A stretch of DNA of 64,000 bases from Limnanthes douglasii subsp. nivea (Eukaryota; Streptophyta; Magnoliopsida; Brassicales; Limnanthaceae). The notes below the pieces were generated by a model. It made no database searches, was not told where the DNA came from, and was given only the letters and a program-made list of their open reading frames with translations. The stretch lies in NCBI GenBank assembly GCA_036936605.1, contig JAUPFV010000001.1:343553081-343617080 (forward strand). Direction: 5' to 3'. Positions 34,235 through 48,434 of the stretch are shown here, in pieces. Positions within the stretch are counted from its first letter, which is position 1, and the number at the start of each line of letters is the position of its first letter. Made by a program: the position numbers and the translations under genes.

Positions 34235-35850
34235 GCTAATGGTCCGCCCTCATCGAGTCTTGATTTATCGATCCCAATGGTTGCTTCTTCTATGCCTTTG
34301 ACTCTCATGGATTCTACAACAATATTGTCATCTCTGTCAGAGACAACCCTCTGAAGCTTACCCTTCCCTCGAGCTCGACTATTCCAACCTTTCCTCTACC
34401 ATTGATTGAGTCTGGAAATCCTTTCTACCCTATTCTAGAAATCTCGTCTTTCAACTAGGACCCCTTATTATCTGGTGCTTGAAATCAATACTCTTATTCT
34501 GTAGAACCAGTCACTTCCCAGTTCTGCTATATTTCTAGAGCTTGTTACGGTTATGTCTCCTCAGCCTCTCCATTCACCTATCTGGTCTCTATTGGGATCT
34601 CTTTGGAAGGTAAAATATGGTTTCATATGTCTGATATTGGGCCTAATGACACTTTTAAGTCCCTGGAAACCTTATTTACTGACTTACCTCTAAGCAATCG
34701 TGTTGCTCCTCTTCTTTTGGGCCGCTCTAAATCTTTTATCGGGGCCACATAAATTATTTCAATTGCGGAACCCCTATGAATATTGGTAAAGGTTTGTTGG
34801 ACACCGGGGTTGGACATAAGACCTTCTCCATTATCCAGAATTTTGGGAATTCTGGAAAAAGCCTAAAAGGGAGAAAGTACTTTAAATCAAAATCTTCCTC
34901 TAAGCTTTCTACCACTCCCTCTTCCAAGCCCTTTCCTTTTGGAAGCCTCAAACCCTAACTCTCTCCCTACCTCTCACATTCCTTCCTCTTATGATAGTAT
35001 TATAGTGAGCCATTCCGATAATCGATCCCCCTTTGTTATTGGGTTTCATCACACAGTTTTTGAAGGAAGTGCTCACATTATGAGTGATTTTGCCATAGGC
35101 CGTCAGATTCATGGAAGGCTTGTCTTTTAGGCTATTTTCTCTCACAGCCAAATAACCTCTCCTTTCTCAAGGCCAACGTTGAGTCTTTGTAGAATAAGTA
35201 TGGTCTTTGGGATTTTAAATTTCTTCCCGAATGTTATTTTTTCATTAAATTCGGTTCAGCGGAGATGGCTAAAAAGGTGTCAGAATTGGCTTCATAACAT
35301 CTTGAGGGTCTCTTGACGATTCTCAAGTACTGGGAACCTTTATCTACCCTCTTTAAAGACCCTCACGCGGATATTTCTATTTGGTTTAAGTCTTTAACAT
35401 CCCATTTGAGCTCTAGGCTGCATAATGTTTTAGCACTATTGGGTCTGTCATTGGTACTCCCTTGTTTGTGGATAAGCAAACGAAAAAGAAGGACAAATTG
35501 ATATTTGCGCGCATTTGTGTCATGATTCTGCGGGATCAAAAATCTGGTATGAGCTCATTTTCAAGATAAGGAACAAATTCATCACGGTGAATTTTGAGTA
35601 TCAGGGCCTCCTCCCTCAGTATGGCCCATTGATCCCCCCGCTCCGGGTATCCCGATTATAACCTCGGAGTTGTCCGACCCTTCTGAGATGGATCAGACCT
35701 CGACATCCAAACATCGATCGATTTCTTTTGAGGAGGTTAAAGAGGCTGAGAGTGTTGAGGAGGTGGACTCGCCTCCTAAGAGGAATCGCATTGTTGGAGC
35801 TATGGTATCATGTATTAAGGATTTGTCCTCCGACGGGGCCATCATCTGAC
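34235..35850 (+). pseudogene. LINE copy 2 ORF1, 3' part (DUF4283-like), broken
   Basis: Fragments in several frames correspond piece by piece to ORF1 of LINE copy 3: DNRSPFVIGFHHTVFEGSAH (35020-35080), LKYWEPL (35320), then TVNFEYQGL (35585), and DSPPKR-like acid-rich tail near 35770-35830. The zinc knuckle after EYQGL is destroyed. Multiple frameshifts. Confidence 0.6.
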
Positions 35851-35868
35851 TCACTGTAAGTTTTCTTA

Positions 35869-38800
35869 TGAAAATTGCTTCTTCGAGCGTTATGGGCCTA
35901 AATGACCCAATTAGACAATAAGACGTTACTCATTTTATTATTAGCAATATTATTTTCTTATTAATCTTAGTCGAGACTAAAGTTCAGCATGTCAAATTGG
36001 ACTATATTATTGGAACCATGACCCCTTCTGGTCAGTGTTAACTAATCATCCGTCCCATTCCCTTGGTAGAATTTGGATTATTTAGAATCCAGTGTTATTT
36101 TTGTCTCTATGTTATCTCATTCAGTGTAATTTATTCATCGTTTGGTTAGATGTCATAATATCCCCTTTACTTTTCGTTTTACTGCCATTTACGCCTTTAA
36201 TGATGCGCATGACCGTGTCTCCCTTTGGAATGACTTAAAAACCATTGCTTCCTCATATACGAATATCCCTTGGGTCTCTTTTGGGGACTTTAATGATATC
36301 TATTATCCAAAGGAACGTATGGGTTCTTCTGATTCTTGGTCCGCTACTATTAGTGATTTCAACGAGTGTTGCTATCATTGTGAACTTAGTGACCTTCGTT
36401 CCACAGGTTTTCATTTCACCTGGGTTAACAAGCAACCTACCCACCCTGTTTTATTTAAAATTGACCGTGTTCCTGTTAACCTTATTTGGGATAATCTATT
36501 CCCAATATATGTTGCCCACTTTGGTTTTATCCGTACTTCCGACCATACCACGGTTACTTTTAATCTTGGTCCCCCTAGATAGAAGCGTAAGAATCCTTTC
36601 AAGTATGTTAACATGTGACAATCTCATCGTCAATACAATAATATTGTCGCCAATAGCTGGAACCTCCCATCCAATGCTTATGGGATGAACCTTGTTTCCC
36701 AAAAGCTCTCGCATCTCAAGCATGAGTTTGATTGTCTAAATCAAAACGAGTATATCGATGTTAGCTCCAGAGTGTCTATCGCTCAGGATAAGCTATTTCT
36801 TGCCCAATCTTGTTTGGCTCTGAATCTTCTAGACTCTGGCCTTGTTGCCAATGAGATCGAGGCCTCCTCATCTTTTATCTTCCTTGGTCGGGCAGAAGAA
36901 TCATTTCTCAAACAAAAAGTCTAGAGATAACTGGATTAAGCTTGGTGACAGGAATACTAAATTTTTTCACAACAGTATTAAGACTCGTCTCTATCGTAAT
37001 AAAATCCTCTCGATCAATAATGATCAAGGTAATCCTGTCTCTAACTTGGTCAGCGTCTCTTCGGTTTTTGTTAACTATTTTAAAGACCTTCTTGGCACTC
37101 GTCACCCTCCAGGCTACCCGGCCCTTAAGAAAGTGTCCTCTCTTCTTACCACCACTGTTATGGAGTCTGATAAAATGTCTATGGTTCGTGAGGTCACTTA
37201 CGAGGAGATCAAGTATGCCCTCTTTAGCATCTATAGAAAAAAGTCTTTATGCCCTGATGGATTTAATTCCAGTTTCTTCAAGACCTCTTGAAATATTGTG
37301 GGTAATGATATTTGCAATGGGTTCTTGGAATTCTTTTATTGGGTTTCCCTTGACCCTTCTTGGAATGCCACTTCTTGGCTACTGACTTTCGTCCTATTGC
37401 CCTATGCAATGTCGTCAATAAGATCATTTCTAAAATCTTATCCAATTGTATCAAAGACTCGTTTCCCTACCTGTGATAGCTCGCAATCTACTTTCGTTGT
37501 GGGCAGAAATATTTCTGATAATGTTGTCCTCTCTCAAGAGCTCTTGAGGGGCTATAACTCTAATAGCTCTGGAAAAATGTTCGCTCTTAAGATCAATCAT
37601 ATGAAAGCTTTCGATAATGTTCGCTGGCATCTCATCCTTGATATCATGGTCGTGATGAATTTTCCTAGAAAAAAAATGATAACCTTGATTATCAACTGCA
37701 TCTCTTCTACGTCTTACTCTATTTTAATCAATGGGAATCTTTATGGTAACTTTCTTGGTGGGTAGGGTTTTCGTCAAGGAGACCCGCTATCCTCTTTCAT
37801 TTTTGTCTTTGTTATACAAGTTCTCTCCAACATTCTGAAAGAGAAAATCTCTGACAGGAAGTTCCAGTTTCACTGGAAATATCACAAGCTCAAAATCACT
37901 AATCTTTGCTCTGTAGACGACCTTATGATCTTTTGGCACAGTGATGTATGTTCTCTCATTCTCATTAATGAGGGTCTTGATGATTTATTCTCCATTTTGG
38001 GCCTCCGGGTCAGCCCCTCCATAAATCTTATTTTCCTCACCGGGATCAACCACACCCTTCGCCTTCAGATTATCTCTTTATTGGGTTTTAAATATGGCTT
38101 TCTTCTGGTTAAATACATGGGTGTTCCCTTTCTTACTGGCCACCTTTCTCATTCGGACTATTGTCCTCTTCTTCACAAAATTACCTCTAGGAATGACTCT
38201 TGGATTTCCAAGCATCTTTCTTATGTGTAGATTGCAGCTCATTAAATCATCCCTTTTGTCGGTCAAGTCTATTGCTCTTCCCTTTTTATCCTTCCTTCTA
38301 GAATCCTTAAAGAGCTGTCTCAACTCCTCCGTCCCTTCCTTGGTCTGGCCCTGCTATGAAAATTCATGATGCCAAATTTGTTTGGTCCAATGTAACTGCT
38401 CCATTGAGCGAGGGCTGCCTTAGGTTTCTGGACCTCAAAATCTTGAATCATGCGGTTGTCCTTAAGCACTTATGGTCTATAATAAGTAAAAATAATAACT
38501 CCATCTGGAGTGCTTGGATTCATTCTGAAAAATTTAAAAGTAATAATTTATGGGATGCTGCTATTGGCTCTTCTCCCTCTTGGATTTGGAGGAAGATTTT
38601 ACATTTTCATCCTATTACTATTAAGTTTTTCAGGGTTGCTATTGGCAATGGCTCGCGTACCTCCTTCTGGTTGGATTATTGGCTCCTTACCACCTCTCTG
38701 GTTAATCACTATGGCACCAATATCATTACTGATTCAAGGCTCAGCAAAAGTCTCTTGGTTTCCGACATCATTTTTTATGGTCATTAGAACTGACCAGCTA

Positions 38801-39357
38801 ATATCAGACCGGCTAGCGCCAGGAATCGTCCCAACCTCCAAGAGATTCAAAATATTATTCTCTCTCTTCCTCTGCTTAACATCAAATCTATGGACGTTCC
38901 CCTATGGATTGCGAAGATTGTCCAAGTTTCACTATCAAGGACATATATCTGGCCATTAGGCAGTCTGCCCCTTCTGCGGGGTGGACAGGGTTGGTCTGGA
39001 ACAAATTTAATATCCCTCGTCACTCGTTCATTTTATGGTTGGCCATTCTTAGCAAACTTCCCACTCTGAACAGGCTTCGAAGATGGGGTTACAATACCCC
39101 ATCCCCCAACTGTGTCATGTGCAACTCTAACCTTGAATCTATCAGTCACTTCCTCTATGATTGCAGTTTCACCAAAGAGTCTGTGGGTTCACTTTAGCTC
39201 CGTCTTGGGATCTCCCTTCCTACCGATTGCTGACCTTTATTGGTTGAGTGTTGCGTCAAATTGGTCTCAATCTCGAGATCTTCATGTTTTGCGTACCTGT
39301 TTTGGTGCCATCACGTACCATGCTTGGCGGGAGAGGAATGCCAGAGTTTCCGATTAG
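35869..39357 (+). pseudogene. LINE copy 2 ORF2 (endonuclease-RT-zf-RVT), broken
   Basis: Endonuclease pieces run from about 35869 (GLNDPIRQ) to 36582, including FRFTAIYAFNDAHDR, VSFGDFNDIYYPKERMG and TSDHTTVTFNLG. The linker NWIKLGDRNTKFFHNSIKTR is near 36929. The RT region is at 37590-38230 (MKAFDNVRWHLILDIM, GFRQGDPLSSF), with the catalytic block changed to CSVDDLMIF. The zf-RVT part is at 38960-39190 (WNKFNIPRHSFILWLAIL, CVMC...HFLYDC). Several stops coincide with Trp codons of the sister copy, for example TAG at 36083 and TGA at 36616. Inactive. Confidence 0.8.
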
Positions 39358-39360
39358 GAA

Positions 39361-39639
39361 AAACATACAAATATACTTCTGACAATAGTGTAATTGGATA
39401 GTAGTAATTCAGACCGGGCCTTGAACGCCAACGGTGATTATAGACCTGTTTTTTCGTACTCAACAAGTTTTGTTTTAAGATAAGAAGTTAAATTTATTTC
39501 TTTGATGAAAATAAGAATTCTTATATGTGAAACAGCTAGGCATAATTTAAAATTTTGAAACTTAAATTTAATTGTTTTTATGATTTAAAAAATAAATTGA
39601 TTTAAAACATAGGATTCGTTAATATCTATAGATTACAAT
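39361..39639. other. Spacer after LINE copy 2
   Basis: AT-rich with nothing recognised; no poly(A) tail or 3' terminal LINE motif is present, so copy 2's 3' end is truncated or displaced. Confidence 0.4.
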
Positions 39640-41305
39640 AGGGCGGTTCAGAGACGAATGGATATCTATATATCTAATAACCCGTTTTGTAGTAAAAAAT
39701 CGATATCCGAATTCGTTTTAAATTAGGATGGATATATTTTTTTATATCAAAATCCGAACTCGATGGATGGATATTTATATATTTATACCCGTCTATAAAA
39801 TTTATATACGTATACCCGTCCATAAAATTGATATCTGAACCCGTTTTAAATCACGATGGATATATTTTTCATATCAAAATCTGAATCCACGAGTTTGGGT
39901 TATCTATATACCTGATACTCGTCTATAAAATCGATATCCAAACCTGTTTTAAATCAAGATGGATATATTTTTTCATATCAAAATCCGAACTCGACGGATG
40001 GATACCTATATACCTGATATCCGACTATAAAATTGATATCCGAACCCGTTTTAAATCACGATGGATATATTTTTTCATATCAAAATTCGAACCCATGGGT
40101 TTGGATTATCCACACGGATACTCGCAAACTACCCGCGAATTAAACTCGAAGTTAATACCAAACCGAACCCGACCCAAAATATTGTTAGAATAATATACAT
40201 GTAATTAAATATTGAAATTTCATTATATATATAAAAATATTTTTAAAATAATATATATATATATATAATTAAATTATAATTTTGCTAAGATAATAAATTT
40301 TATTATTTAATAACTAATAAAAGATTAATTTGTTATAACATCGCATATTAATAAATTTTAATTTCAAATTTAAATTCAGTCATATATATTAAAAAAATGA
40401 CAAGAAAATAAAAACAATCCGAGAGATACATATTATTTATATATATATATGACAAACAAGAATTTGATAGACCATTAAAGAAATCACCCATCATAAACAT
40501 TGTCCAATCAAAATATATAATATCATAAACAAGAAAAAAGAAAATAAATCTAAAATATATATGATAAACAAGAATCTAACAGTCGATTAGATGAATCACA
40601 AAGTATAAATATTACCTAATCATGGAAATCATTTAGATAAATATTAATGATAATGAGAATTCCAACAATCGATTAAAGAAATCACTTAACGTAAATATTA
40701 TCCAATAAAATATTAAAAATATATATTATCCTAAACAATAATTAAAAAAAGATATATAAAAGATGTATATGATAAACAAAAATCTTACAATCGATTAGAG
40801 AAATCATTATAATAAATATAATCGATTGAAAATATATAGAATTAAATTTACTATATTCCAAACAAAATATATATTATCTAAGCCTGCAATTTTTCATCGA
40901 AAGTGTACATACATACAGTGATAGAGAAAGTCGTTTAGTACTTTAAGTTTTTTTTGAAGTTGAAGTGAGAAGGAAGAGAGTATCAAGGAAGAGAGTATCG
41001 ATAAAATAAGAAAGATAGTAAGAGAGGATGGGGCTAGTATTTTCTATTGGGCTAGAATAATATTTTAAAATATAAAAGTACTTTACTATTAAATAATATT
41101 TTAAAAAATAAAAGTATTTTACTAATTTTTACGGGGAAGGTTCGGGGTGGGTACCTGCGGTAAAATATCCAAAACCGAAACCCGAACCGAACCCGAACGG
41201 GTAATAGAAATAGAAAACATAACCTGCCCCATTTTTTTTTTCGGGTAACCCACCCCGCCGGATCACTTCGGTTCGGATACCCACGATTTCGGGTTATATT
41301 GTCAT
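39640..41305. mobile_element. Probable non-autonomous element rich in GATATCCGAACCCG words
   Basis: The left part holds a tandem array and the right part (41150-41300) holds ACCGAAACCCGAACCGAACC and GGGTTACCC-like words on opposite strands. The left margin reads GATTACAATAGGGCGG, and the right margin read inversely is GATGACAATATAACCCG, so the two margins look like diverged inverted ends. The middle is AT-rich and non-coding. No target duplication was established. Class uncertain. Confidence 0.4.
39690..40120 (+). repeat. Tandem array of about 95-100 bp, four units
   Basis: ATCGATATCC or ATTGATATCY occurs at 39699, 39837, 39930 and 40032, each followed by GAACCCGTTTTAAATCACG and GGATATATTTTTTCATATCA. 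The first interval is longer because of a 38-bp insertion that repeats ATACCCGTC.ATAAAAT. Confidence 0.75.
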
Positions 41306-41320
41306 CTCTAATTTATAGAT

Positions 41321-41741
41321 GACGTTGATCAGTAATTCGTCCATGGACTATCGATTTTAGTGACAGATAGTCCTTGAACTTTCAAAAGTCCGTTGGTAGT
41401 CCCTCGACTATCGAGTTTGGATAAAGTTAGTCATCTAGATATGTTGATTAATATAAAGTTTTCACGTGGTATCATACTCAACAAAAACTTATATCACCAA
41501 TAGTAGTCCATCGACTTTCACCTTGACTACATTTGAAGTTCAGCTTAAAAACGAGGGACCATTGGTGATAGAACTTTGTATTAAGTATGATGCAATGTGG
41601 TAGTTTTATGTTAATCAACCGATGATGTGGACTAACTCTATCCAAATTGAATAATCAAGGGACTGTCAGCGGATATTTGAAAGTCTATGGACTATATGTC
41701 ACTAAAATCGATAGTCCATGAACGAACTACTGTTCAAAGCC
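41321..41741. mobile_element. Foldback MITE, family copy 2, with 9-bp target duplication
   Basis: 421 bp flanked by TTTATAGAT at 41312-41320 and 41742-41750. The right end read inversely starts GGCTTTGAACAGTAGTTCG; the left end reads GACGTTGATCAGTAATTCG. Both arms share TGGACTATCGATTTTAGTGA, ACTTTC and GGATA.AGTTAGTC with the element at 30405. A clean 9-bp duplication is typical of Mutator-superfamily insertion. Confidence 0.9.
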
Positions 41742-41751
41742 TTTATAGATA

Positions 41752-42539
41752 GATATAAAATATTTTAATTGCGTTATGGTCTATAGAAATATGGTTTCAT
41801 CAGACAAAATATTGGTTGAATTAAAAGTTATTCATTATGACACATTTTTAGAGAATGCAATAAAATGCAATCCACCAACTTTATAAAAAAATAAAAAATT
41901 ATGAAATTGGAAAAATGAATTGTACGGTTGAGATAATATTTGTAATAAAAATTGTAAAACAAATTCAGATAATTCTGAAATAGATAACTTTAGGTTGAAA
42001 CATTTTCGGTGGTTTTTCAAATGAAATTGGATAAAATTATAATTAACTTTGAACAATAGAATGATGTTTTTTGTTTGTGATCTTTTAAACCAAATTTCCA
42101 AAATGTAAAAGTAATGTTAAATTGTAAAAAAATGGATAATATTTTGAATTCAAAATTAAACGATTAGCGGAGGCTACCATCATGTGACCCCGCAAATCAC
42201 AATGTAACCTAACAAGTGTGTGCTTCACAATCTCTGAATTGATTGATAAAATATCATGACTACATTTGTCAACTAGTCAATCCAATTACACTAAAATATC
42301 TAACATATATCTTTTATTTTAGTGCAATTCATGAACAACAAACAACGTATTTAGGCATAAATAAAATACCGTTACAATTGAATTTCATATTAGTATATTA
42401 TATATTTCAAATATTTAAATATCAAGGTACCTGTAAGGATTAAACCTTTACTATTCATGATATATACATGAAGACAATATATACATAAATTTACATTCTC
42501 AAATGTTCTTAGTTGACACTATTTTTTACTAGTCTTGCG
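41752..42539. other. AT-rich spacer
   Basis: Two short open frames (88 and 66 codons) without recognised domains. Some of the right part may be the decayed 3' non-coding end of the copia element that follows on the minus strand. Confidence 0.4.
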
Positions 42540-44600
42540 TTATTATTCATCTTAAACATATCAAAGCTAAGCCCTAGCTTCTTGAAGAAGCTAGACTTCA
42601 TACTCAAATAGGCAGCTTTTTTACTCTCCCACTTGCATATACAATTTTTTTAGAAGAACTATTAAGATAAATTTATTTCAACCTCCACATTGGCAGGTCC
42701 AAACACATACCTTGGTATGATACTACCAATGTGTTCTAATATCTAGATATTAAGATTTCCATATTGAATTCAACACCTAATGTCATATTATATGAGAATT
42801 AGATATCTCAACATGACAGATTCAGATGGACTTTAACTTCATCCTCATACTATGCACAAGATCTCTACTTAACCCTTTTATTAAATAACCGGTTAAATGA
42901 TATTAATTTTTCACTAATACTACTGATATAACATCATGTGTGATGTTCTCACGAATTATGTTGTGTCTAACACCTAAGTGTATAGACCTAACTTTGTAAA
43001 CTTGTCTATAGACATTAGCCAAATAAGTTTCATTATCATATTTCATAAATATAAGTGATATCGGTTTAGGCCATAATAGAACTTCATATATCATATTTCT
43101 TAGCTATTCAGCTTCTTTAACTAGATACGGCCAATGCCACAAGCTCATATTCAAATGTTGAATAAGTAATACAACTTTGTTTCTTTGATTCGTAAGTAAT
43201 AACACATCCCCTAAAAATGAATACCCATCCACTTGTGGAAGAGTGATATTCTATATTGGAGATATAACTCATATTCGAATAACCTTTAAGAACTGAAGAA
43301 AATTCTGTATAATTCAAACCATAATTAATGGTTTATATTCAAGTACTTGAATACTCGGTTTAAAGCTCACTAATTATGTGAACTAAGATTACTAGTATAC
43401 CGATTAAGCTTTCTAACATCATATGAAATATATAACCTAGTGTTAGTCATGGCATACATAAGAAAACTAATTATTGTTGAGTATTCAAGTTAAGATAAAG
43501 TAACATCTTTAATGATAGAAGCTTAAGACTATGATCTATATAAACCCTAATATGAAAATTATAAAACTAAATTTATCCAATATTTTCTCAATATAATGAG
43601 ATTGAGAATTGATATATTACTGTTCTTCTACTTGATCATTATACCTAGAATTATCTCAACTTCCCCCAAGTCATCCATCTCTAAACTAGATAACAATAAT
43701 TTATTTATTTTATCAACTTGATTTAGAACTAAAAATCAACATGTCATCCACATATAGACAAATCATAACTCATTTACCATAAGCATCAAATTTGTAATAT
43801 ACACACTTGTCTTCATGATTATGAACAAAACCACTAGACAATACCTCATTATCAATTTTTTTATGCCAATCTTTTGGTACTTGTTTTAGATCATATAAAG
43901 TTTTTTTCCAGCTTGCACACCTAATTTTCATAACCAAGCATAGCAAACCCTTCTGGTTATTTTATATAAATCTCCTCATCCAAGTCACCTTCCAATAATA
44001 TAATTTTCGTACTCATTAATGAACTACAAGATTATATACATATACAAGTGTTATCAACAATCTATTATTGGAAATCTTAACAACATGAGCATAAGTGCCA
44101 AAGAAGTCAATCTCTTATTTTTGCCTAAAACCTTGAGTAATTAATCTAGCTTTATGTTCTTTAATTGTACTGTATAATTATTTTATTTTAAACGTTTAAT
44201 CTATTTCAAAATTATTTGCAACCATGAGGTAAATCAACCAATTGTTATGTATTATTTTGCATGATAGAATTTATCTCATCTTGAATATATTATTTCCAGA
44301 ACGCAACATCCTTTGATGTCATAACTTCACTAAAAGATCTTGGATGATCTTCAATAATAACAAAATATTAATATTTATAGCCAATCTTATATTTTGACCT
44401 TTCAATCATATAAAGTTGAAAATCAGATCCAATAGACTTAGATTTTCTACCTCTAGTGATTCTCCTTGGTTCAGAAGGTCCAAGTACATAAATAGTAAAA
44501 CTTGATACATATTCAGCTTGAACTGAGTCTCTTTTGAAAGAATTATAAATCATGTCTCTAGGTCTAGGTATATATGTAAATATTTCTTTATCTAATATTG
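42540..44600 (-). pseudogene. Decayed Ty1-copia pol (RT and RNase H)
   Basis: Read on the minus strand, 44553-44370 carries a basic linker (GPSEPRRITRGRKSKSI) like the region between integrase and RT in plant copia elements. RT pieces follow, with CLYVDDMLIF at 43766-43737 containing the catalytic YVDD. RNase H follows at 43317-42900: GYSNMSYISNIEYHSSTSGW, KKQSCITYSTFEYELVAL, LWPKPISLI, then LGVRHNIIRENI. Stops and shifts lie between every piece. Neither LTR was found and no integrase was recognised. Inactive. Confidence 0.75.
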
Positions 44601-46649
44601 TATCTCTTGACTTTATAATCGTGTTCTTGGAAGTGTTTTGGTATTTCTACAAAAAATAAAATTACGTAGATAAAAACTAGTAACATAGTAATTTTGACAG
44701 AAAGTGAACTTACGTATACTCTTTCATTTTAAAGAGACATTCTGAGGATTCTCTTCTGAGATTTCCTTCCCATTTTTCCAGCACCCGCTTATAAAGAATA
44801 AATTATGCTTCTGTGTTTTGTCAACCTCGAGCAGGTCATCCACTATTTTCGAAATGTTCCCTAATATAATGTAGTAGAAAGGAAGGCAAGGATGTTTTTA
44901 CACATTTTTCTTGGCTATTAAATGCTCAAATTGAAGCTTAAATTTTGACAGCCCAAAGGTCATGATATAAGATAATAATGTGAACCACGAGTTGGGGCTA
45001 GTTTGGCTCGCGTATAGGTCTATCATTTTAAAGTATTCGACAATGATGAGGTCTAGTAGAAATCAAAGGATCCAATTCAGAATCTCCGGATATATAATCA
45101 ACTTATCTGCTTCACATGATAGAGGAGTTTCTCTGATGGCATGGAGACAGATTAAAATAGAATCATGGATTCCATATTGTCTCATAAACGTATGCGCATT
45201 ATCTTATATGGGATACTCATACTACACCTTGCTCAGAGCAATAATATAATATGAGAGTACTTCTTTGAAATTATTGTTAAGGTCTGCAGCCAGTTCGGTT
45301 AGGAGAGTAACAATTTCATCTGACTTTATTTTTCTTTATTTTTCCTTTTTAAAGCTTCACCTTGGGAGTTGAGTGAATGAGTGTTTTAATGATCTGTACT
45401 TCTGAATCGTCAACTATTGATGATCCTTGACTGTTAACCTCATCAAAATATTCATCTTGTAACTAGGGATTAGCTTTTGGCTCACTTGTATTTCCTTTCT
45501 TCGAAGGTACAATATGTGATTCTTTAGTCATCATAGTTTCTCCCTTTAGGGGAGGGGGGGGGGGGGTTAGTCTTCACCTTTTTTTGGTTCAACCTTTTAA
45601 AAAAAATCGATGATGAATGATTTCTCTTTGAAACATTTTGTTCATTGGATCACCCATAACGCAATACTAAGAGTTTCGATCTGAGTTTTTAGATCAAGCT
45701 CCAAGGCTTCAAGAATAAAGGTTGTTGGAAGAGGATCCGAGGACAGTAGTTTACAAAAAAAATTCATATTAGGCCAAGGACCATATGTGAAAGTTTAATA
45801 AATTTGTCGAGGCTTATCGAATATTATTCATGCAACTTCTCTTTCAACAATCCTTTTAGAAATGATAAGCAATTCACACGCGTTGTTTATCCGAACATAA
45901 ACCAAATAGAGTCACCACAAAATAATTAAGGAACAATCTGATAATCACAAAAGAGGAATGGAATTGTTGCGGTGGTTACCGATAAATGATAATGGAGTGC
46001 TTAGTTTAACGGTGAGAAAAATGAGATACAAGTTTCTCTATCTATCTCTAGATTTTGGTATATAAGAATATATGACGCATAAATGAGAATTTATAGTAAG
46101 TGAATGAAAGACTTAATGTGAACTTTAATGATAAGTTGAAAAGCCTCTTTTATTTACTTGGACACGATGTCTTTCTAAGTGTAATGGATATATGATGAGA
46201 CTGTTATGGTTTTAACAAGTATTGAAATGCGTCAAAATAAAAACAACGCCTTCCATGAAATTTACAAGATCAAGGGTGTTACTTCAAAACGTACCCGATG
46301 AGGGTTAGTTTGAGGAATACTTTGGGTTTAGCTTTTACACCTATGAAATTCTTGAGGTGGTCTCATTCGAAGAATATATTAGTGTTTCCTCAAAATTATT
46401 TGCAAGGACTAGAGAGGCTACTGATAATGATATAAGTAATTCAAACTAAAACAATTAGTTTTGAATGGTTAAATATCTACAAATAATATATGAGTAAGGT
46501 TTTATGTATAGTACAAACTTAATGGACTAAAGATGTAATATGTAATAAATTTGTTTTTATTTAGTAATATAGTGGGGTGAAAAGTCCAGTAAGTAAAGTG
46601 TATGTATGTTACATAGAACTTAACACTCCTCAAAGAATCAATCAAAACT
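44601..46649. other. Spacer without recognised gene
   Basis: The 89-codon frame at 44980-45249 has no recognised domain. A run of 13 G at 45554-45566 is the only notable word. Probably decayed transposon sequence. Confidence 0.4.
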
Positions 46650-48434
46650 GTTTAACTTTAATATTTGTCATTTAATCTCTCTTTAAGATTCTGTTGGCAC
46701 TTTCTTTCTCTAGTTATTCGAGTAACTACCCTAAGAATTATTTTAAATCAAATATCATATTTTGTTCCAATTATTATAGGAGCAATCACAGATGATGCTA
46801 CTGTAATTATTACACGCGACACTAATATAAATACTACACGCGAGACTACTGCTAATACAACATGCAAGACACATAAAATAATTAGTTTAAGTTACAAAAT
46901 ATATTATGTTTGTTTACTAGCAAAATATAATACTTACAAGATACTTAATGTACCAAATACTTCAGTTCTTGTGTACAAAAGATCACATCACATGATATTT
47001 TTGTTTAGATCTTCCAAAAAGATTTATTTCGTATTATTTGACTATTCATTGTTTTTGTTGTTATGCATGGTGTGCATTTATTGGGAGGAAACAATGGGTT
47101 ATAGTTTGTTGTTACACCCTTTTTAAGGTCAATACTCAACAATGTTCAATGGTTCATTATATATTTTTGGATGATGCAAATTTGAATCAACACATAATAT
47201 GTACTGTGTGGCATATAGAGAAATACGTTGTTAACAATTTTTATTACATAATTCTAATATGCCAATGAAGTCTGCATTAAGACAAAAGATTACAAATAGG
47301 ATTACAAATACTGGGTTATAATTTGTTTCCTAGATATTTAGTTATACTTACCACTATATGACTATACAGTGATATCACGTGGCATGTATCTAAATATATA
47401 CCATCAAAACCTTGGATTAGTACTTTAAAATCTAAATCATTAAGCTTCTTAAAAATCTAAGCGTCAATAACATATCAAATTATAAATGGGGGACATGTTA
47501 TACAAGATGTGAGACTAAGCAATGTTAAAATTTAATCATGCGAGATTAAGTAATTTTACAATGCGAGACTTGTATTATCAAAGGCATGTGAGACTTGTAA
47601 AGGAATGAAACATGTGATGCATGTTCACTTTTACCTTATAGTCCATATATTTTTTTATTTGGTAGCGACATTATATCAGCTACACATATATTCATTGGTT
47701 TTATTGCATATGATGTTGGGTTATACCATACTATTGGATCTTCATGGTTTTTCTCATTTGTATCTTAGTCAGTTTGTGATATCCATTGACATCAGTCAAT
47801 TGATTTGTATATGTATCCATTTCTCAATCATTTTTAGCAACCTCTTCCATCTCATATTGTGTTTCATCAAAGGATGGTCATCGATATCTTACATTTGTGT
47901 TTTGTCTTTCTGTAAAATGTAGGCAGGTGTCAATTAATACGCAAGGCATGTATAACATATAGGCGATACCAACTATACATGAACTAATTATATAAGACCA
48001 TGTGTACATGAAGGATAAATATGAGACATTGATACGTTTTATTGAGATATAGACGAGAGCCGTTATACATGTAGCAAAGATGCAAGATGCACGATATACA
48101 TATGAAATATGTGATACATCGACGCGTCTTATTGAAATAAATGCAAGAATTATTATATATGAAGGATATATACGAGACCACTTATTGAAATAAATACGAG
48201 ACTCATTATATATGATAACATATGCGAGACCACTTATTGAAAAAATATGAGAGTCAAATGAAAAAAAATATACGAGCCAAATGAAAAATCAAACATGTGA
48301 GCCAAACAAAAAACAACATGCACTTCATGTAGAATGAAATATAATGTTTTACAACCCTACACTCTAGTGTTTATAACCTTCCAATTTATGACAAGCTAAA
48401 ATAAAAAATATTCAAAATTTAAGTCTTAATCTAC

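Larger units (their letters stand above)
31551..39357 (+). mobile_element. L1-type LINE, copy 2, full-length-like but decayed
   Basis: On the plus strand: a pyrimidine-rich leader (31551-32560), ORF1 remnants, ORF2 remnants with endonuclease, RT and zf-RVT, ending near 39357 without the 3' terminal sequence seen in copies 1 and 3. A 1256-bp element is inserted at 32971-34226. The proteins encoded match those of LINE copies 1 and 3 closely (for example GLNDP.R...DVT.FIISN). The exact 5' end is not fixed. Confidence 0.8.
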
